Shown here: positions 1-6,752 of the stretch, in pieces | How the letters are laid out: each line of letters starts with the position of its first letter | Position numbering within the stretch: position 1 is the first letter of the stretch | Assembly (NCBI GenBank): GCA_043818215.1 | Contig: JBDRGC010000033.1 | Span: 1 to 29,646 of the forward strand | DNA: 29,646 bases | Direction of reading: 5' to 3' | Source: JBDRGC01 sp043818215 | Lineage (GTDB): Bacteria; Chloroflexota; Anaerolineae; Anaerolineales; UBA11858 | Notes under the pieces: generated by a model | The model's database searches: none | Told to the model about the DNA's origin: nothing | Seen by the model: the letters and a program-made list of their open reading frames with translations, nothing else | Made by a program: the position numbers and the translations under genes

Positions 1-229
1 AATAGTCATCAAAAATATCTAAATACTCTTTTGTGCCCAATTGTATAGTTTGATATCTTTTGTTATTGAAACCAGTTCTATCGCCATTGGCTGATCGTGA
101 AGTTTTGATTTGAGTGCGCTTTTGAGTTTTTCCAGTGTTGAATGGTGGGTCAATATAGATAAGGTCAACGGACTCACTTGGTAAATCCCTAAGTATTGAT
201 AAATTGTCGCCAAAATAAATATGATTCAT
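1..229 (-). CDS. Site-specific DNA methyltransferase (N-terminal part, truncated by window edge)
   Basis: Reading the minus strand from the ATG at 227-229 gives about 76 residues with no stop before the edge. The protein opens MNHIYFGDNLSIL and continues with a valine-aspartate-leucine-isoleucine strand leading into DPPFNTGK. The D-P-P-F tetrapeptide is the catalytic motif IV of amino-methyltransferases (N6-adenine or N4-cytosine). Its place near the N-terminus, before the SAM-binding motif, fits the beta class used by type III Mod subunits and many solitary enzymes. It would methylate a specific DNA site, either within a restriction system or as an orphan. The rest of the gene, including motif I and any recognition domain, lies outside the window. 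The stretch is visibly richer in A+T than the genes that follow, which hints at horizontal acquisition. A shorter open frame at 19-213 on the same strand is a shadow of this gene. Confidence 0.82.
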   Translation of the reverse strand, partial: MNHIYFGDNLSILRDLPSESVDLIYIDPPFNTGKTQKRTQIKTSRSANGDRTGFNNKRYQTIQLGTKEYLDIFDDY

Positions 230-406
230 TTTCTAATCGCTCGTTTGGGTTGAGTGGCGGTTGAACCGCCGTGCTGAGTCGCTGTGCTGAACTTGTCGAA
301 GCATTATCGAGATCAGCGGGGAATAAATCCAAGCTGTTCTCCAAACAAAAAGAGCGGATAACAACCCGCCCTCACGCCTCACTTGTCATGCTTCACGTTT
401 CAAATC

Positions 407-1066
407 TTACACGTCTAACCGATACCCAACCCCCCGTAGCGTCTTCAGATATTTGGGCTTGCGGGGGTCTTTTTCTATGGCCCGCCGCAGCCAACTGATG
501 TGAACATCCAGTGTGCGGGTGTCTTCCGTGAAGTCGGTTTCCCACACTTCGCTGAACAGTTGCTTGCGCTCCACGACTTCGCCGGGCCGCCGCATCAGCG
601 ATTCCAACAGACGGGCCACGCGGGGAGTCAGGCGGGTTTCTTTCCCCTGGCAGCGTACTTGCAGACGCTCTACATCCAGACGAATATCCCCGGCTTGCAG
701 AAATTTATCGCTTTGGATGGGTAGCAGGGGCTTGATGCGGTTGTTAAGTTTGCGTATGGTGAATGGCATAGAGAGTATCACATTGGCCAGAACTTTTTTA
801 TGAGGGGCTTTGCCGGCCTCGCTGATCAGAATAATAGGCATCCCGTCCATATATTCACGCAGAGATTGGCAGATACGAACCCCGCTAGTGCGCAGTGATG
901 CGGCGTTGACCACCACGACATCAGGCACAACGGTATCCAGAAATACTATCGCGGCCTTGCCGGTAGAAACCGCCTCGACCTGGTAGCCCTTTTTTCGCAA
1001 AGCCGAGACGAATTGTGGGCTTCCTGCGTGCTTTCCTTCGATGCATAAAATTCTAGCGTTGATCAT
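407..1066 (-). CDS. OmpR-family response regulator with degenerate receiver domain
   Basis: The 219-residue product has a receiver-like domain (about 1-115) and a C-terminal winged-helix DNA-binding domain (about 122-219). The latter keeps the family pattern: LTPRVARLLESL, the recognition-helix segment DVHISWLRRAIE and the closing RGVGYRLDV. The receiver has lost key residues. The phospho-acceptor aspartate is replaced by N54 in VVVVNAAS, the usual acidic pair near the N-terminus is reduced to IEGK, and the conserved lysine before P-F is M100. It therefore probably binds DNA without classical phosphorylation, although a cryptic input cannot be excluded. No histidine kinase is adjacent. The gene runs opposite to hutI and is separated from it by about 300 bp. 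Its stop codon lies in a short patch of CGTGAA-type words seen elsewhere in the window. Confidence 0.88.
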   Translation of the reverse strand: MINARILCIEGKHAGSPQFVSALRKKGYQVEAVSTGKAAIVFLDTVVPDVVVVNAASLRTSGVRICQSLREYMDGMPIILISEAGKAPHKKVLANVILSMPFTIRKLNNRIKPLLPIQSDKFLQAGDIRLDVERLQVRCQGKETRLTPRVARLLESLMRRPGEVVERKQLFSEVWETDFTEDTRTLDVHISWLRRAIEKDPRKPKYLKTLRGVGYRLDV

Positions 1067-1272
1067 TCTTTAGCTCATCCAATGCCCATTGCCTTATTTA
1101 TTCCCCTGCCCGCAGGCTATTCCTGCCCGAAACTTGCAATTCATTATACATGTAATCTTAAAGAATGGCAAATGGGTTATGGGTACCGCACTGGTCTTTG
1201 CGATTTGCCAAACTATCTCAGCCGTGGCATAATCCGGTGGAGCGCATAGCCGCGCGGTCATCTTGATCAACC

Positions 1273-1373
1273 ACCGACCCCAATCACCAACCCCCAACCC
1301 CCAACCCCCAACCCCCAACCCCCAATCTCCAATCTCCATTCTCCAATCTCCAATCTCCAATCTCCAATCCCCC
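1273..1373. repeat. Tandem 7-nt repeat array directly before hutI
   Basis: The array has two successive blocks, CCCCCAA repeated several times and then CCAATCT repeated several times, both with a 7-nt period. It ends one base before the hutI ATG, so the gene has no visible Shine-Dalgarno sequence. The segment 1067-1272 upstream holds no gene and no convincing promoter. Its only structure is a weak repeat of CCTGCCCG words near 1108-1130. Confidence 0.85.
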
Positions 1374-2654
1374 ATGTTAATCCACTCCGCCTCCCAACTC
1401 CTTACCATCTCCGGCCCGCCCCAGCGCGGCCGTGACCTGGGGAATCTCGGCATCATCGAAGATGGCGCCGCGTTTATCGAAGAGGACACTATCGTTGCCA
1501 TCGGCCCCAGCGCTGAGATGCGCCGAATCTATGCCAGCGAAGAAGCTCTAGATGCTGGCGGGCGCGTACTCATGCCTGGTTTCGTCGACCCCCACACTCA
1601 CCTGATATGGGCTGGCGACCGGGCCGCCGAATTCGAAATGCGCTTGCAGGGGAAGACCTATCTTGAAATTATGGCTGCTGGCGGCGGCATCCTTTCGACG
1701 GTGCGCGATACCCGTGCGGCCTCGCTGGAACAGCTCCTCGCTGAAGCCCGCCCCCGCCTGCAAAGCATGTTCGTTCACGGAACTACCACCGCCGAAGCCA
1801 AGACCGGTTACGGCCTCGAAACCGACACCGAACTCAAAATGCTGGCGGCTATCCTGACCCTCGACGCCGAAGGCCCCCTTGACTTGATTCCCACCTTCCT
1901 CGGCGCGCATGCCATCCCCGCGGAATATAAAGACGATCCCGAGGCCTACACCGATCTGATCTGCACCGAAATGCTCCCTGCCGTAAAGGAATGGTGGCTG
2001 ACCCACTTTACCAATTTACCAACTACCAACCTACCAATCCCCAATTTGCCATTCGTCGACGTCTTCTGCGAAACCGGCGCCTTCTCCCTGGCACAGTCTC
2101 GCCACATCCTCGAGACAGCCCGCGAATTGGGCTTTCCCCTCAAGATCCACGCTGACGAATTCGACAACCTGGGCGGAGCCTCCCTGGCTGCCGAACTAGA
2201 GGCCGCTTCCGCCGACCATCTCGTGGTCACCTCCCCGGAGGACATTGCCGCCCTCGGTAACTCCAACACAGTCGCCGTCTCGCTTCCCTGCACCCCATTC
2301 GGTCTCGCCGAGGGGCACTACACCCCTGCGCAGGCCATTCTCAACGCCGGCGGCCTGCTTGCCATCGCCACCGATATCAACCCTGGCACGGCCTGGTGCG
2401 AGAATATGCAGTTCGCCATTGCTCTGGCCTGCCGCTACATGAAACTCACTCCAGCGCAGGCCATCGTCGCCGCCACCCTCAACGCTGCCGCGGCCATCGG
2501 ACTGGAAGGAAGCCTCGGTTCCCTCGAACCCGGCAAGCAAGCCGATTTGCTAATTCTCGACGTGCCCGACTACCGCCATCTCGGTTACCGCTTTGGCACA
2601 AATCTTGTACGCACCGTGGTCAAAAAGGGCCGCGTTTACCACGTGAAGGGTTAA
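1374..2654 (+). CDS. hutI: Imidazolonepropionase
   Basis: Hydrolyses 4-imidazolone-5-propanoate to N-formimino-L-glutamate, the third step of histidine degradation, in the cytoplasm. The 426-residue protein is a metal-dependent amidohydrolase. DPHTHL carries the metal ligands H74 and H76, GAHA holds H179, KIHADEF holds H259, and ATDINPG holds D334. The GGGI loop near 103-106 and the C-terminal SLEPGKQADLLILD segment are typical of the family. I chose the ATG at 1374. The frame stays open back to 1263, but that part only translates a tandem repeat and homologues begin near MLIHSAS. A low-complexity insert of about 20 residues (about 207-226) is coded by a repeat and sits just before FVDVFCE. 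No other hut gene is in the window. The next gene lies 114 bp downstream behind another repeat array. Confidence 0.95.
   Translation: MLIHSASQLLTISGPPQRGRDLGNLGIIEDGAAFIEEDTIVAIGPSAEMRRIYASEEALDAGGRVLMPGFVDPHTHLIWAGDRAAEFEMRLQGKTYLEIMAAGGGILSTVRDTRAASLEQLLAEARPRLQSMFVHGTTTAEAKTGYGLETDTELKMLAAILTLDAEGPLDLIPTFLGAHAIPAEYKDDPEAYTDLICTEMLPAVKEWWLTHFTNLPTTNLPIPNLPFVDVFCETGAFSLAQSRHILETARELGFPLKIHADEFDNLGGASLAAELEAASADHLVVTSPEDIAALGNSNTVAVSLPCTPFGLAEGHYTPAQAILNAGGLLAIATDINPGTAWCENMQFAIALACRYMKLTPAQAIVAATLNAAAAIGLEGSLGSLEPGKQADLLILDVPDYRHLGYRFGTNLVRTVVKKGRVYHVKG
2008..2053. repeat. In-frame TACCAA-type repeat inside hutI
   Basis: Six copies of a CCAA-centred word occur at alternating 7- and 8-nt spacing inside the coding sequence. 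They encode a peptide rich in Asn, Leu, Pro and Thr (NLPTTNLPIPNLP). The word is the same TACCAANN unit that makes the large array after atpA at the other end of the window. Imidazolonepropionases normally run straight from the preceding helix into the FVDVFCE strand, so this looks like an insertion tolerated in a surface loop. Confidence 0.8.
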
Positions 2655-2768
2655 CACCGACCGCCGACCGCCGACTGCCGACCGCCATCAGCCACTCACC
2701 CCACGCCACTCGCTACTTGCCATCTTCCATTCACCACTCGCCACTCGCCACTCGCCCACTCGCCCCCC
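2655..2768. repeat. Tandem 7-nt repeat array between hutI and the HD gene
   Basis: The array begins just after the hutI stop codon with ACCGCCG-type words and changes near 2695 to CGCCACT words. It runs right up to the next ATG at 2769. No terminator hairpin and no ribosome binding site is visible in it. Confidence 0.85.
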
Positions 2769-3410
2769 ATGCCCACTATCGACGACGCCCGAAACTGGTA
2801 TCCCGAAAACGACCCCGTCCACGGGTTCGATCACATCCTGCGCGTACACACAATGGCCGCACGTCTGGCTCTCGCCGAAGGCGCTGACCTGGAAATCGTG
2901 CGCGCCGCGGCCCTGCTTCACGATGTAGATGGCGGTCAGTCGTCAGCGGTCAGCGGTCAGAGGCTAACGCACCAACACGCGGCCGCAACCTTCGCTCACC
3001 AAACCCTGGCAGCCGAAAACTGGCCCGAAGAGCGCGTCGCGGCGGTGCAGCATTGTATTCGAGCACACCGTTTCCGTGGCGACCCCGAGCAGCCCCAAAC
3101 CATCGAAGCGCAGGTACTCTTCGACGCCGACAAACTCGACGCCATCGGCGCAATTGGGGCCGTACGCGCCATTGCCTACGCAGTGCTGGCCGAACAAAAC
3201 TTATTTGCCAACCCTTCGGAGCTTTTCCGCCAGACAGGCCAAAAAGAATCCGGCGAACCCCACACGCCGTACCACGAGCACCTGTTCAAATTGAGTAAGC
3301 TCCAAGACCGGATGTATACTGCCGCCGGGCGTGCCATAGCGGAGGAACGTCACCGCTTTTTGGAGGCCTTTTTCGACCGGTTACAGGCAGAGTTGAAAAC
3401 CGAGGCCTGA
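2769..3410 (+). CDS. HD-domain phosphohydrolase
   Basis: The 213-residue cytoplasmic protein belongs to the HD superfamily of metal-dependent phosphohydrolases (YedJ-like group). The metal-binding pattern is visible: H19 and H22 in VHGFDH, the HD pair at 51-52 in AALLHDVD, a following histidine pair after residue 67, and D-A-D-K-L-D-A-I-G-A in the second half. The substrate is not evident. Family members act on nucleotides or phosphorylated metabolites. A run of repeat-coded residues (QSSAVSGQR, about 57-65) interrupts the loop just after the HD pair. The start codon immediately follows a repeat array with no Shine-Dalgarno sequence. An upstream start is excluded because the array has no other good in-frame candidate. 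Transcription could continue from hutI, but there is no functional link. Confidence 0.87.
   Translation: MPTIDDARNWYPENDPVHGFDHILRVHTMAARLALAEGADLEIVRAAALLHDVDGGQSSAVSGQRLTHQHAAATFAHQTLAAENWPEERVAAVQHCIRAHRFRGDPEQPQTIEAQVLFDADKLDAIGAIGAVRAIAYAVLAEQNLFANPSELFRQTGQKESGEPHTPYHEHLFKLSKLQDRMYTAAGRAIAEERHRFLEAFFDRLQAELKTEA
2935..2962. repeat. In-frame 7-nt repeat (GTCAGCG) inside the HD gene
   Basis: Four consecutive 7-nt units are present: GTCAGTC, GTCAGCG, GTCAGCG and GTCAGAG. The unit resembles the complement of the CCGACTG/CGACCGC words in the intergenic array 2655-2690. The repeat falls right after the catalytic HD motif, in a loop, and keeps the frame. Confidence 0.8.
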
Positions 3411-3445
3411 TTTGCCATAGCGCAACCGCCTTACAAGTTTGTGGA

Positions 3446-3474
3446 TTGTCGCTCTTCTGAAAAGCAGATACAAT
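3446..3474 (+). promoter_or_regulatory. Candidate sigma-70 promoter for the receiver gene
   Basis: TTGTCG at 3446-3451 and TACAAT at 3469-3474 are separated by exactly 17 bp. If used, the transcript would have a leader of about 225 nt that runs through the 3528-3642 repeat array before the ATG at 3706. Confidence 0.45.
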
Positions 3475-3527
3475 GTCAACAATTCCCGGTATGAAGATAC
3501 GGCAAAAGTGGCCCAAGCAATTCCGGC

Positions 3528-3642
3528 TTGACAGCTGACTACCGACCGCTGATCGCCGACTACCGATCGCCGTCCGCCATCCGCCATCCGCCACCCGCCA
3601 CCCGCCACCCGCCATCCGCCATCCGCCATCCGCCGCCAAATC
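3528..3642. repeat. Tandem 7-nt repeat array (CGCCATC type)
   Basis: Irregular GACCGCTGATCGCC words lead into a clean series of CGCCATC and CGCCACC units with a 7-nt period. The array occupies much of the 295-bp gap between the HD gene and the receiver gene. Just upstream, at 3478-3490, is a CAATTCCCGGTATG segment that matches half of the palindrome family at 9456 and 21067. Confidence 0.85.
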
Positions 3643-3705
3643 AAGTGCGACTTTTTCCTCGATGTGTATTGAGACGATGCACCCATTATTTCTGGAGATG
3701 TTTAC

Positions 3706-4332
3706 ATGAATATCCCTTACGGTCCGCTCCTTGTTGTTGAAGATGTTCCCAATATTTTAGAGTTACTGGCGGTCACCCTGCGTTTCAAGGGATACCCGGT
3801 TGTGACCGCGGTCAACGGGGCAGAAGCCCTGGAGAAAATCGCTGAACAGCGTCCGGCTTTGGTGATTACAGATATCCTGATGCCTAAGATGGATGGCTTC
3901 GCCCTGGTGCAGAGCTTGCGCACCAACCCGAAGACCAGCCAGATTCCGGTGATCTTTCTCTCAGCGACCTATGTCACGCCAGAAGACAAGGATTTTGCGC
4001 TTAGTATAGGGGCTGTGCGATTCCTGGAGAAGCCGGTGGACACGGAAGAATTTCTGTTGACTATAGCAGAAGTCCTGACGCAAGGACCTCCCACAATCCC
4101 ACCGCCTCTGACCGAAAAGGAGTTCTGCCAGGGTTACCGCGAGCGGCTGGATACTAAGCTGAGGCACAAGAACACCCAAATCACACGCACAGAGCGTTTG
4201 CTGAAGACTCTGCCCGACGAGCAAAAGCCAGCCTTCGAGGCGTTGTTGGGTGAAGCTCGATCTCACCGTGGCGAGATTCAGAGTGAGATAGATCAGTTGT
4301 ACAGCATTCTCGATCAGTACAAAAACAAATAA
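3706..4332 (+). CDS. Response regulator: receiver domain with helical C-terminal extension
   Basis: The 208-residue protein starts with a complete receiver domain (about 6-125): acidic pair E12-D13, phospho-acceptor D56 in LVITDILMP, S86, and K109 in FLEKPVD. Phosphorylation by a histidine kinase is therefore likely. The remainder (about 130-208) has no DNA-binding or enzymatic signature. It is charged, probably alpha-helical, and ends in a heptad-like segment (EIQSEIDQLYSILDQYKNK) suited to coiled-coil pairing. It may work as a single-domain signal relay or through protein contact. No kinase is adjacent. The ATG is preceded by GGAG with suitable spacing. A hairpin follows within 30 bp. Confidence 0.88.
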   Translation: MNIPYGPLLVVEDVPNILELLAVTLRFKGYPVVTAVNGAEALEKIAEQRPALVITDILMPKMDGFALVQSLRTNPKTSQIPVIFLSATYVTPEDKDFALSIGAVRFLEKPVDTEEFLLTIAEVLTQGPPTIPPPLTEKEFCQGYRERLDTKLRHKNTQITRTERLLKTLPDEQKPAFEALLGEARSHRGEIQSEIDQLYSILDQYKNK

Positions 4333-4360
4333 TTCTAACTTCGTATCCAAAGTGAACCAC

Positions 4361-4400
4361 AACCTCCCGCGGGTTTTGCGAGGCAATCCTGCGGGAGGTT
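4361..4400 (+). promoter_or_regulatory. Hairpin overlapping the ribosome binding site of the next gene
   Basis: A perfect 10-bp inverted repeat (AACCTCCCGC and GCGGGAGGTT) with a 20-nt loop lies between the receiver gene and the inositol-phosphatase gene and is followed by TTAT. It can act as a terminator for the upstream gene. The right arm contains GGGAGG, the best Shine-Dalgarno sequence for the GTG at 4405, so the stem would also hide that site. Which role dominates cannot be told from sequence. Confidence 0.6.
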
Positions 4401-4404
4401 TTAT

Positions 4405-5208
4405 GTGAGATGCAATATGAAACCAAAATTATCCGATCTTGAAACCCTTACCCGGCAAGCGGGTGAAATCTTGTGCGCGGGATACGGTCAATGTATTCAA
4501 ATCGACCATAAGGGAATTATCGATTTGGTCACTGACGTGGACCACCGCTCCGAGGCTTTTCTGCTGGACGCCATTCGGAAGCGATTCCCGACCCATAGCG
4601 TGGTAGCCGAAGAGAGCGGCGTGCTGAGAGGGGAAGATAGCCAGGTGTGGTACGTAGACCCACTGGATGGGACCGTGAATTACGCCCACGGTGTGCCCAT
4701 CTTTGCGGTTTCGATTGCATATACTGAGAATGGAGAAATTGTACTGGGCGCAGTTTACGACCCCATGCTAGATGAGTATTTCTGCGCTGAGCGTGGCAGT
4801 GGAGCCTGGTTGAACGGGAATCCCTTATCCGTTTCCGATACGGCCGATTTGAACAACAGCCTATTGGTCACTGGCTTTCCTTATGATATTCGCATTAACC
4901 CGGAGAACAACCTCGATCATTACGCCAATTTTGCCCTCCGCTCGCAAGGTGTACGCCGTCTGGGGGCCGCGGCATTGGACTTGGCTTACGTGGCCGCGGG
5001 GCGCTTCGATGGCTATTGGGAGTTGAGCATCCAACCGTGGGATATCGCGGCCGGCATACTCATCGTCCAGGAGGCCGGCGGCACGGTTACCGACGTTCGC
5101 GGCGGCCCAAATCATCTTTCCCCAACGCCATCTGTTTTGGCGGCCAACCCCCGTATCCATTCGCAGATGTTGGAAGTGTTGCAGCGGAACGTGAAACGTG
5201 AAGCGTGA
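4405..5208 (+). CDS. Inositol monophosphatase family protein
   Basis: Mg2+-dependent sugar or inositol phosphatase of the SuhB/IMPase superfamily. All metal-site motifs are present: the DLVTDVDHRSE segment, the glutamate pair in VVAEESG, DPLDGTVN, and the C-terminal QPWDIAAG followed by EAGG. The natural substrate may be myo-inositol 1-phosphate, a nucleoside 3',5'-bisphosphate or fructose 1,6-bisphosphate. The motifs do not decide this. There are two possible starts. The GTG at 4405 is 6 nt after GGGAGG and gives 267 residues. The ATG at 4417 has only a weak GAGA ahead and gives 263. The C-terminal residues NVKREA are coded by CGTGAA words that continue into the downstream repeat array, so the 3' end appears to have been overrun by the repeat. 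Confidence 0.9.
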   Translation: MRCNMKPKLSDLETLTRQAGEILCAGYGQCIQIDHKGIIDLVTDVDHRSEAFLLDAIRKRFPTHSVVAEESGVLRGEDSQVWYVDPLDGTVNYAHGVPIFAVSIAYTENGEIVLGAVYDPMLDEYFCAERGSGAWLNGNPLSVSDTADLNNSLLVTGFPYDIRINPENNLDHYANFALRSQGVRRLGAAALDLAYVAAGRFDGYWELSIQPWDIAAGILIVQEAGGTVTDVRGGPNHLSPTPSVLAANPRIHSQMLEVLQRNVKREA

Positions 5209-5335
5209 TGCATGGAGGGTGATGCGTGGAGGGTGGAGGGTGGAGGGTGGAGCGTGGAGGGTAGTGCGTGATTTATTATCACGCCATTTGCCATTCGCCA
5301 CTCGCCACTCGCCACTCGCATCACGCCTCACGCAT
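5190..5335. repeat. Repeat array at the 3' ends of two convergent genes
   Basis: CGTGAA words pass into GGAGGGT units (7-nt period). After an AT-rich middle come CGCCACT units and CGCATCACGC words. The right part is close to the reverse complement of the left part, so the region could fold. It contains the stop codons of both the inositol-phosphatase gene (plus) and surE (minus) and may act as the shared terminator. Confidence 0.8.
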
Positions 5336-6142
5336 CAGTTTCTCCAAATCCCCCAGGCTCACTCGCGAAGTCAAATCCAGACTCAAAGGCGTTACCGAGA
5401 TCATCCGTTTGATGCGCACCGCGTAGACATCGGACCCGGGGGCGGCCTGGTTCCAATTCGGCGATATGCAGTATCCTATCCGACCGGGTTCGTCCCATGA
5501 TCTGCGGTTGGGAGTGATGGATTCGTAAAGCCGAACTTTAGAGATGCGCGTTATTTCCCAGGGAGTCTCAGGGGTGGCGTTGGCGGGGAGATCTACTTTG
5601 AGCACGTCCACATCTGGGGGAAATTGGCGTTTCAGTAGCAAAGCGCCAAAAAAAGCCGCAAAATATGCGGCTGCCGAAAAATCCACTTCGTCGGAATGAG
5701 AATAATGATCCTCGATATCGGTTTCCAGCGAGATTGCCAGAGCCGGAATGCCCAAGGCGGCGGCTTCCAGAGCTGCGCCCACCGTCCCGGAGACGGTGAT
5801 TCCTACCCCCAGGTTCTCTCCATAATTGATGCCGGAGACGAGTAAATCAGGTTTGCGGGGGAGAATTTCTAAAGCGCCGTGTAACACCGCCTGAGCTGGA
5901 GAACCTCCCACGGCGTACACGGTCCACTCCTGCCCATTGACGCGCACTTGTTGGGGTTGGATGATCCCGTCTGATGTGGTCGGCAGGCTGCGTCCTGCCC
6001 CGGAGTATTGCTCCCGGGGAGCGGCAACAGTCACGAAGCCCAGAGATTCCAATGCGCTTGCCGCGGCCCACAATCCTGGGGAGAGGATGCCATCGTCATT
6101 GGTGAGTAGAATTTGTCTTTTTGTCGATTTGCTAATGTTCAT
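5321..6142 (-). CDS. surE: 5'/3'-nucleotidase SurE
   Basis: Dephosphorylates nucleoside 5'- and 3'-monophosphates and short polyphosphate in a divalent-metal-dependent manner. The 273-residue protein has the family signature near its N-terminus (ILLTNDDGILSPG, metal ligands D16 and D17), the serine of the QYSGAG loop, the SGINYGENLG motif and SGTVGAA. The length is normal. The start at 6142 has no clear Shine-Dalgarno sequence, but no better start is available because the catalytic motif begins ten residues in. The last codons (LMREA) run into the repeat array shared with the convergent inositol-phosphatase gene. Confidence 0.95.
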   Translation of the reverse strand: MNISKSTKRQILLTNDDGILSPGLWAAASALESLGFVTVAAPREQYSGAGRSLPTTSDGIIQPQQVRVNGQEWTVYAVGGSPAQAVLHGALEILPRKPDLLVSGINYGENLGVGITVSGTVGAALEAAALGIPALAISLETDIEDHYSHSDEVDFSAAAYFAAFFGALLLKRQFPPDVDVLKVDLPANATPETPWEITRISKVRLYESITPNRRSWDEPGRIGYCISPNWNQAAPGSDVYAVRIKRMISVTPLSLDLTSRVSLGDLEKLMREA

Positions 6143-6191
6143 AGCGATGTGAAAGTTGATGAGTCAATTATGAGTCCACCGAAAAAAGGCT

Positions 6192-6303
6192 ATCTCACCG
6201 CAGAGTACGCAGAGATCGCTGAGATTTTTAAATAATTAGTACGAATTCTTAAACCTGGTGTTAAGTTTTTCTCTGCGTTCTTCGCGTTCTCCGCGGTAAA
6301 AGA
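6192..6303. repeat. Imperfect inverted repeat of CGCAGAG/CTCTGCG words
   Basis: The left side (6192-6229) contains CACCGCAGAGTACGCAGAG and the right side (6264-6303) contains the opposite-strand version, CTCTGCGTTCTTCGCG and CCGCGGTAAAAG. The two are separated by about 35 AT-rich bases. It lies between the surE start and the tRNA-Arg gene, and no gene is visible here. It is one of three elements in the window with the same architecture (the others are at 14655-14752 and 21397-21610). Confidence 0.7.
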
Positions 6304-6362
6304 GTTTTTTCAGTGCAGTCAATTATATACAAAAAAGGGAGCGGGGGTAATCCGCTCCCTAT

Positions 6363-6438
6363 TGGCGCCCTCGGCGTGACTCGAACACGCGACCCCTTAG
6401 TCCGCAACCAAGTGCTCTATCCACTGAGCTACGAGGGC
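6363..6438 (-). tRNA. tRNA-Arg, anticodon GCG
   Basis: The reverse complement folds into a complete 76-nt cloverleaf: acceptor GCCCTCG with CGAGGGC, D-arm GCTC...GAGC, anticodon stem CTTGG with CTAAG, T-arm GCGTG with CACGC around TTCGAGT, and an encoded 3' CCA. The anticodon loop is TTGCGGA, so the anticodon is GCG (CGC/CGU arginine). D-loop A20 and C35, both arginine identity elements, are present. Bacteria normally use ACG edited to ICG for this box. Confidence 0.92.
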
Positions 6439-6445
6439 ATTTCAG

Positions 6446-6648
6446 TGATCAGTATACCAGTATACCAGTAGATCAGTAGATCAGTAGATCAGTAAGTCAG
6501 TAGATCAGTAAGTCAGTAGATCAGGAGATCAGTAGATCAGGAGATCAGGAACCCTGATTCCTGGTTTCCTGATTTACTGATTCCTGGTTTCCTGATTCCT
6601 GGTTTCCTGATTCCTGGTTTCCTGATTCCTGATTTACTGACTCCTGAC
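6446..6648. repeat. Two facing tandem arrays between tRNA genes
   Basis: The left block (to about 6550) consists of CAGTAGAT and variants with an 8-nt period. The right block (about 6553-6648) alternates CTGATTC and CTGGTTTC, with occasional CTGATTTA. The right-hand words are the reverse complement of the left-hand ones, for example ATCAGTAGATCAGG against CCTGATTTACTGAT. The region therefore could form a long imperfect stem. No gene is visible in this 214-bp gap. Confidence 0.85.
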
Positions 6649-6652
6649 GAGG

Positions 6653-6742
6653 CGGGGAGGGTGGGATTCGAACCCACGGTAGAGGTATAGCCCCTACAAC
6701 CGCTTAGCAGGCGGTCCCAATCAGCCACTCTGGCACCTCCCC
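6653..6742 (-). tRNA. tRNA-Ser, anticodon GCT
   Basis: This is a class II tRNA of 90 nt with a long variable arm. The acceptor GGGGAGG pairs with CCTCCCC, the anticodon stem is ACCGC/GCGGT with loop CTGCTAA, and the T-arm is GTGGG/CCCAC around TTCGAAT. Anticodon GCU reads AGC/AGU. The CCA end is not encoded. Confidence 0.95.
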
Positions 6743-6752
6743 ATTCGATTTT

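Noticed and set aside
19..213. 64-codon open frame on the minus strand
   Set aside because: It is a shifted frame of the methyltransferase gene that reads DPPFNTGK from the ATG at 227-229.
1263..1373. N-terminal extension of hutI
   Set aside because: It is the translation of a tandem repeat (Pro, Ser and Gln rich); the conserved protein begins at 1374.
1094..1501. 135-codon minus-strand open frame
   Set aside because: It translates the repeat array and the antisense of hutI, giving only low-complexity WRLEIGD-type peptide.
6446..6648. Possible CRISPR array
   Set aside because: The period is 7-8 nt with no 25-40 nt repeats and no unique spacers. The other arrays in the window fail for the same reason.
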